This document shows, piece after piece, positions 6,292 to 9,803 of a stretch of DNA of 9,803 bases. The position numbers and the translations under genes were made by a program. The first letter of the stretch is position 1; each line of letters begins with the position of its first letter. The stretch comes from Waddliaceae bacterium (GTDB taxonomy: Bacteria > Chlamydiota > Chlamydiia > Chlamydiales > SLOH01), in NCBI GenBank assembly GCA_007132595.1, contig SLOH01000125.1:1-9803 (forward strand), given 5' to 3'. The notes below the pieces were generated by a model. The model was not told the origin of the DNA and did not search any database. It saw only the letters and a list, made by a program, of their open reading frames with translations.

Positions 6292-7155
6292 ATGCTACTT
6301 GATGGAAAAGCACTTGCAGTCGAGATTCAAGAAGAGCTAGCTGCACAAGTGGGAGCTCTAAACGGAAGGCCGCCTTGCCTTGCGGTCATTTTAGTCGGTG
6401 AAAATCCGGCCTCGAAGATCTACATCTCAAGTAAAATCAATGCCTGCCAAAAGGTCGGGATCCACTCTATCTTTGAAAAACTTCCAAGCAACATCACGGA
6501 AAAAGAGCTCCTCTTCAAGATCGAGAGTTTTAATCACGATCCCAAAGTTGACGGAATTTTAGTTCAACTCCCCCTACCCGATCAGATCAGTCAAGAAAAA
6601 GTCATTCAAACAATCAATCCAAACAAGGATGTCGATGGCTTTCATCCATCCAATTTCGGCAAAATCTTCACAGGAGATCCTAGCGGATTTGTTCCATGCA
6701 CCCCAGCTGGCATTCGCGAGCTCTTACTACGCTCTAATGTTGAGACAGAAGGCAAAGAGGCGGTGATTGTCGGTCGAAGCCACATTGTTGGCAAACCGAT
6801 GGCCGGTCTTTTGATGCAAAACGGGCCCGGCGGCAATGCGACTGTCACCCTTGTGCACTCTAAAACAAAGGATCTCAGCAGTCACACAAGAAGAGCCGAT
6901 ATTTTGATCTGCGCCCTTGGAAAGCCGCACTTTATCAAGGAAGACATGGTCAAGGAAGGGGCAACTGTGGTTGACGTTGGCATTAACCGCATCATTGACA
7001 AAAGTCACCCCAAAGGGTACCGTATTGTCGGCGATGTTGATTTTGCTCGCGTAAAAGATAAGTGCTTTGCGATCACACCCGTGCCCGGCGGCGTCGGCCC
7101 GATGACGATTGCAATGCTTTTGAAAAACACCATAAAAAGCCGTCTGCAATCTTGA
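6292..7155 (+). CDS. folD: Bifunctional methylenetetrahydrofolate dehydrogenase / cyclohydrolase FolD
   Basis: 287 residues, the normal FolD length. It interconverts 5,10-methylene-, 5,10-methenyl- and 10-formyl-tetrahydrofolate with NADP in the cytoplasm, feeding purine, formyl-Met and one-carbon pathways. The catalytic Tyr44-x3-Lys48 pair lies in SKIYISSKINAC. VDGILVQLPLP (86-96) and NKDVDGFHP (111-119, Asp115) line the folate site. The Rossmann nucleotide loop is GRSHIVGKP (161-169), and the C-terminal signature PVPGGVGPMTIAML is at 263-276. Nothing is missing. The start at 6292 is fixed by an in-frame TAG just upstream. The stop TGA overlaps the TTG start of apbE by 4 nt, so the two are probably translated in series. 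Confidence 0.97.
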   Translation: MLLDGKALAVEIQEELAAQVGALNGRPPCLAVILVGENPASKIYISSKINACQKVGIHSIFEKLPSNITEKELLFKIESFNHDPKVDGILVQLPLPDQISQEKVIQTINPNKDVDGFHPSNFGKIFTGDPSGFVPCTPAGIRELLLRSNVETEGKEAVIVGRSHIVGKPMAGLLMQNGPGGNATVTLVHSKTKDLSSHTRRADILICALGKPHFIKEDMVKEGATVVDVGINRIIDKSHPKGYRIVGDVDFARVKDKCFAITPVPGGVGPMTIAMLLKNTIKSRLQS

Positions 7156-8138
7156 GATATCTTACTTTTCTTCTCCTTCTTTTCGGATGTCAAAGCCAGC
7201 CGCCCGAGCCTGTGATATTTTCAGGCGTTGCGATGACCATGGAGTATAAAGTCATGGTGGGAGCCCCTCTGTCCAAAGTAGACAAGGATAAGGTTCAAGC
7301 GATCATCGACCGAGAGTTTGACCGCATCAACGAAACTTTCAATTCCTGGAACCCTCATTCCGAGCTCAGCCGATTTAACCGAATGAAAGCAGATGAAAAG
7401 ATTGTGCTCTCACTCGAACTATCGCAGTTTTTTACTTTCTTAAAAGAGATTGTTCAGCTGACCGACGGCCGTTTTGATCCGACGATTGCACCGCTTAAAA
7501 AACGGTTCGTCGCCTCTTTAGAAAAAGGAGAGCTTCCGGATCAAAATGAGCAAAACTTCATTTCCCAGGCTGTTGGCTGGGATAAAATTCAACAAAATGA
7601 GACCACGGCCTATAAATCCCACGATCTGACGAGTCTTGACTTAGGAGGCATTGCGAAGGGATATGCGATCGACTTAATCACGGAGTCTTTGAGGGCCGAA
7701 GGGTATCAAAATGCGTATGTTGAATGGGGCGGAGAGATTCGAGCCGTTGGCGAGCACCCGGCCGGAAGGCCCTGGCGCATCTATATTCGCCACTTTGAAA
7801 CCTCCGATCCGCGCCAAGCGCTTGCTTTAGTCGACCTTAAAAACCGCGCAGTTGCGACAAGCGGAGATTACCTTCAACAGTGGGAGGGGCCTGAAAGCAA
7901 CCGATATACACATATCATCGACCCCAAAACAAAAATGCCGCTTAAAATTTCCAAAAGTAGCATCTCAACAGCGACTGTTCTTGCCGAAACAGCAACTCTA
8001 GCCGACGCTCTTGCGACCACCTTAATGCTCTTTGAAACAAAGGAGCAAGCCATCCGCTGGATCGAGTCAGTGCAAAAGAAATACCCCGATATTCAGTACT
8101 GGGTTGCCACTCGAGAAAACTCTAGCAGCGCTCTTTGA
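7152..8138 (+). CDS. apbE: FAD:protein FMN transferase ApbE (lipoprotein)
   Basis: 328 residues from a TTG start at 7152. The enzyme cleaves FAD and attaches FMN to Thr of acceptor proteins; the natural partners in Chlamydiae would be Na+-NQR subunits (family knowledge). Visible signatures are TDGRFDP (104-110), LDLGGIAKGYAID (162-174), VEWGGEIRAVG (190-200), ATSGDY (235-240), HIIDPKT (254-260) and ADALATT (284-290). The N-terminus is a very short lipoprotein signal, MRYLTFLLLLFG-C, with Cys13 as the likely lipid anchor; Phe at -2 is atypical. The TTG shares bases with the folD stop (TTGA). The frame is open upstream to an ATG at 7062, but that would overlap folD by 94 nt and give an unlikely Arg/Asp-rich leader. 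Confidence 0.93.
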   Translation: MRYLTFLLLLFGCQSQPPEPVIFSGVAMTMEYKVMVGAPLSKVDKDKVQAIIDREFDRINETFNSWNPHSELSRFNRMKADEKIVLSLELSQFFTFLKEIVQLTDGRFDPTIAPLKKRFVASLEKGELPDQNEQNFISQAVGWDKIQQNETTAYKSHDLTSLDLGGIAKGYAIDLITESLRAEGYQNAYVEWGGEIRAVGEHPAGRPWRIYIRHFETSDPRQALALVDLKNRAVATSGDYLQQWEGPESNRYTHIIDPKTKMPLKISKSSISTATVLAETATLADALATTLMLFETKEQAIRWIESVQKKYPDIQYWVATRENSSSAL

Positions 8139-8524
8139 CGGCGGCAAGAATCGATCTATCGAGCCTCAGTGAAATTTTGGGTCGAATTTCTTTCAAGATA
8201 GTCAAAATGATTCAGGGATTTTGTTTATCCCCTAAAATCCACATCAGTCCAGTAGAGCGATTGGGGTTTTAAAGTGCAATTACCCCTTGCTTTTTCTTTC
8301 TTCTGATCCTCCTGGATGTTTTCCTATCTTGAAAAAAAATTTCCGATCCTTCATAAGTTTGAGATCGAATACCATCATATACAACAAACTTAAGGAAAGT
8401 GCGACCGTGACTGCATCTTAAGAACTTAAAAGCGGTAAAACAAACCTTCGTCGACTGAGGCTGCAAAAGCTGAGAGATAAAAGCCAAATCAGCTCAAGCG
8501 GGAAATTAAACAAAGAGGAACTCC
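8139..8524. other. 386-bp stretch without a convincing gene
   Basis: I see no tRNA, rRNA or known RNA here. Small dyads are present. GAAATT/AATTTC (8171-8190) and GGATTTT/AAAATCC (8216-8240) could form AT-rich hairpins. GGGGT/ACCCC (8263-8286) is followed by a T/C-rich run (8287-8302) and may end the folD-apbE message. AGCTGA/TCAGCT (8468-8494) lies just upstream of the ribosome binding site of the next gene. A TATACA at 8378-8383 could be a -10 box but has no good -35. Any open frame on the minus strand here is short, Lys/Arg-rich and unconvincing. Confidence 0.5.
8263..8302 (+). terminator. Weak candidate terminator after apbE
   Basis: A 5-bp GC-rich stem, GGGGT (8263-8267) with ACCCC (8282-8286), has a 14-nt loop and is followed by TTGCTTTTTCTTTCTT. 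The stem is short and the loop long, and it lies about 125 nt after the apbE stop. Confidence 0.22.
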
Positions 8525-8809
8525 ATGCAAATCGAGCACAACGCGTATACCCCATTAGAGAGTGAAGATATTGATCTGAAAGAGGAAGAAAGACCTGAAA
8601 AGAAAGAGTCGCACCTCAAAGTAGACGAGCTCAAAAGTCGTATCCCCAGCCCCGTGCTTGTAAGTGAACCACTATTGAAAGATTCCGGTCTTAAGAAAAG
8701 CACTTCTTCTCCAGAACGGCTTTCTCACCAACCAAGGCAGCTATCAGACGAGATTTCCGCCGCGGAGATTGAAGAACTTTCAGAGATATTAAACTCAAAT
8801 GACGATTAG
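8525..8809 (+). CDS. Small acidic hypothetical protein upstream of mutS
   Basis: 94 residues, not recognised. It is rich in Glu, Asp, Lys, Ser and Pro, with charged clusters (LKEEERPEKKES, near residues 18-29), no Cys, no signal peptide and no membrane segment. The middle looks disordered, and the C-terminal EISAAEIEELSEIL (76-89) could be an amphipathic helix. The start is well supported by AGAGGA at 8514-8519 with a 5-nt spacer. Its last codons overlap the first codons of mutS by 11 nt in another frame, so the two are probably co-expressed. The low-complexity composition suggests an adaptor or a secreted/regulatory peptide, but that is speculation. Confidence 0.65.
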   Translation: MQIEHNAYTPLESEDIDLKEEERPEKKESHLKVDELKSRIPSPVLVSEPLLKDSGLKKSTSSPERLSHQPRQLSDEISAAEIEELSEILNSNDD

Positions 8810-9803
8810 CGAAGAGAAAACAGTCACTCCCATGATGGCGCAGTGGGAGGAGTGCAAGCAGGCTGCTCAAGACGCCGTTCTTTTCTTTCGTATGGGAGAT
8901 TTCTACGAGGCGTTTCATGAGGATGCGAAGATTCTGGCACAAGAGCTGTCACTCACCTTAACCAAGCGGCAAGGCATTCCAATGAGCGGTGTCCCCCATC
9001 ACAGCAGTCGCGGCTACATTGATAAATTAATCGAGAAAGGATACCGCGTGGCTGTTGCCGAGCAAACAGAGACACCCGAGCCGGGAAAGAAACTTGTGAG
9101 CCGAGAGGTCATGCGTATTGTCACACCCGGCACAATCATCGATTCCGATCTTCTCACAGACAAAGAAAACAACTACTTTCTCTCGATTATTCAAGTCGGC
9201 TCTATCTTTGGCATTTCCGCGCTGGATCTTTCAACAGGTGAGTTTCGCTTACTGGAAGTTGAAAGCAAAGAAGATCTTCTTAGCCAACTTCAACGATACC
9301 GTCCAAAAGAAATTTTCACTTCAAACCATTTTTTCGACAAACATTTAAGTATTTTCAAAGAGCTCAAGCAAAGCTTCAATCCTCTGGTCACAAAAGTAGA
9401 GGCTTGGCGTTTTGGCCATGAAGTGACCTACACCTTTTTACTTGATCACTTTTCTGTAAAATCACTTGAAGGTTATGGGGTTCACGGCAAGGTCGCTGCC
9501 ATTAACTGCGCGGGCGCGCTTCTTCAGTATATTCAAGACTCTCTCTCATTGCCAATCGATCACATCCAAGGCCTTTCTGTTGAGTCCTTAAGCGAATTTA
9601 TGGTTCTTGACCAGACAACAAAGGCAAATCTTGAACTTGTCAGATCCCTTAGCACCGGCACAAGAAAAAACACCCTGCTTGAAATCTTAGATGAGACCCA
9701 AACAGCAATGGGGGCTAGGCTTCTGCAGCAGTGGGTGCTTCAGCCCCTGCTTTCAACAGAGCGTATACAAGAGCGGCAAGAGGCGATTCAAACATTTGTA
9801 CAA
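8799..9803 (+). CDS. mutS: DNA mismatch repair protein MutS (N-terminal part, cut by window edge)
   Basis: 335 codons are present with no stop; the full protein is normally 800-900 residues. MutS binds mismatches and small loops and recruits MutL. The mismatch-recognition Phe-x-Glu is visible as MGDFYE (Phe35, Glu37). PMSGVPHHSSRGYIDKL and GYRVAVAEQTETPEP follow, then REVMRIVTPGTIID, all typical of domain I. The connector domain comes next, and the lever region starts with LDQTTKANLEL and continues with GTRKNTLLEILDETQTAMGARLL. The ATPase and dimerisation part lies outside the window. The start chosen is ATG 8799, overlapping the preceding gene by 11 nt. An in-frame ATG at 8832 (TPMMAQW) is a possible alternative, but the usual TPMM block is preceded by a few residues, which favours 8799. 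Confidence 0.95.
   Translation, partial: MTISEEKTVTPMMAQWEECKQAAQDAVLFFRMGDFYEAFHEDAKILAQELSLTLTKRQGIPMSGVPHHSSRGYIDKLIEKGYRVAVAEQTETPEPGKKLVSREVMRIVTPGTIIDSDLLTDKENNYFLSIIQVGSIFGISALDLSTGEFRLLEVESKEDLLSQLQRYRPKEIFTSNHFFDKHLSIFKELKQSFNPLVTKVEAWRFGHEVTYTFLLDHFSVKSLEGYGVHGKVAAINCAGALLQYIQDSLSLPIDHIQGLSVESLSEFMVLDQTTKANLELVRSLSTGTRKNTLLEILDETQTAMGARLLQQWVLQPLLSTERIQERQEAIQTFVQ

Noticed and set aside
6727..7149. 140-residue open frame antisense to folD
   Set aside because: Shadow of a strongly conserved gene in the other strand.
8390..8410. GGAAAGTGCGACCG resembling the conserved GGAAAGTCCG of RNase P RNA
   Set aside because: The other conserved parts of RNase P RNA are not visible around it, and the match is imperfect.
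8269..8487. 72-residue minus-strand open frame in the gap before the acidic gene
   Set aside because: Lys/Arg-rich tail from low-complexity DNA, no clear start signal, no recognisable motif.
1..9803. CRISPR array, tRNA, rRNA or autonomous transposase
   Set aside because: No regularly spaced repeats, no tRNA-like cloverleaf with a TTCGA arm, no rRNA segment and no transposase motif were seen on either strand.

Overview
The window most likely comes from an environmental (Chlamydia-like) member of the Chlamydiae, possibly a Waddlia- or Estrella-type organism. Three things point that way. FolD is directly followed by ApbE, as I recall for Chlamydia (folD/apbE, CT078/CT077). Two Cys-containing, MOMP-like (Lpg1974-type) outer-membrane beta-barrel paralogues are present. 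The MutS N-terminus resembles the chlamydial version. GC content looks intermediate (roughly mid-40s %, not computed). The species is an inference.

Left part (11-3730, minus strand): a tight three-gene transcription unit read right to left. It encodes a MOMP-like porin (2720-3730), then 11 nt later a full-length asparagine-synthetase-like protein (816-2708) whose catalytic motifs are lost in both domains, then 1 nt later a methyltransferase-fold protein (11-814) with a degenerate SAM-binding loop. The unit probably continues beyond the left edge.

Middle part (3731-6228): a metallo-beta-lactamase-fold hydrolase on the plus strand (start probably 3787) is divergent from the first porin and convergent with a second porin paralogue (4459-5427, GTG start). 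Upstream of the second porin lies a long imperfect palindrome, 5611-5775. It has perfect 22-bp outer arms and TA at both edges, and looks like a MITE of the IS630/Tc1-mariner type. It sits 9 bp past the stop codon of a small secreted protein gene (5785-6228).

Right part (6229-9803, plus strand): folD (6292-7155) overlaps apbE (7152-8138, TTG start) by 4 nt. A 386-bp stretch with no convincing gene follows. Then comes a 94-residue acidic protein (8525-8809) whose 3' end overlaps the start of mutS (8799 to the window edge, truncated).

Housekeeping functions are one-carbon folate metabolism (FolD), flavinylation of envelope redox proteins (ApbE) and mismatch repair (MutS). The accessory part is envelope-related: two porins, a secreted protein, and an unusual pair of apparently degenerate enzymes co-transcribed with a porin. 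The items most worth a second look are the palindromic element and the doubly degenerate asparagine-synthetase homologue.
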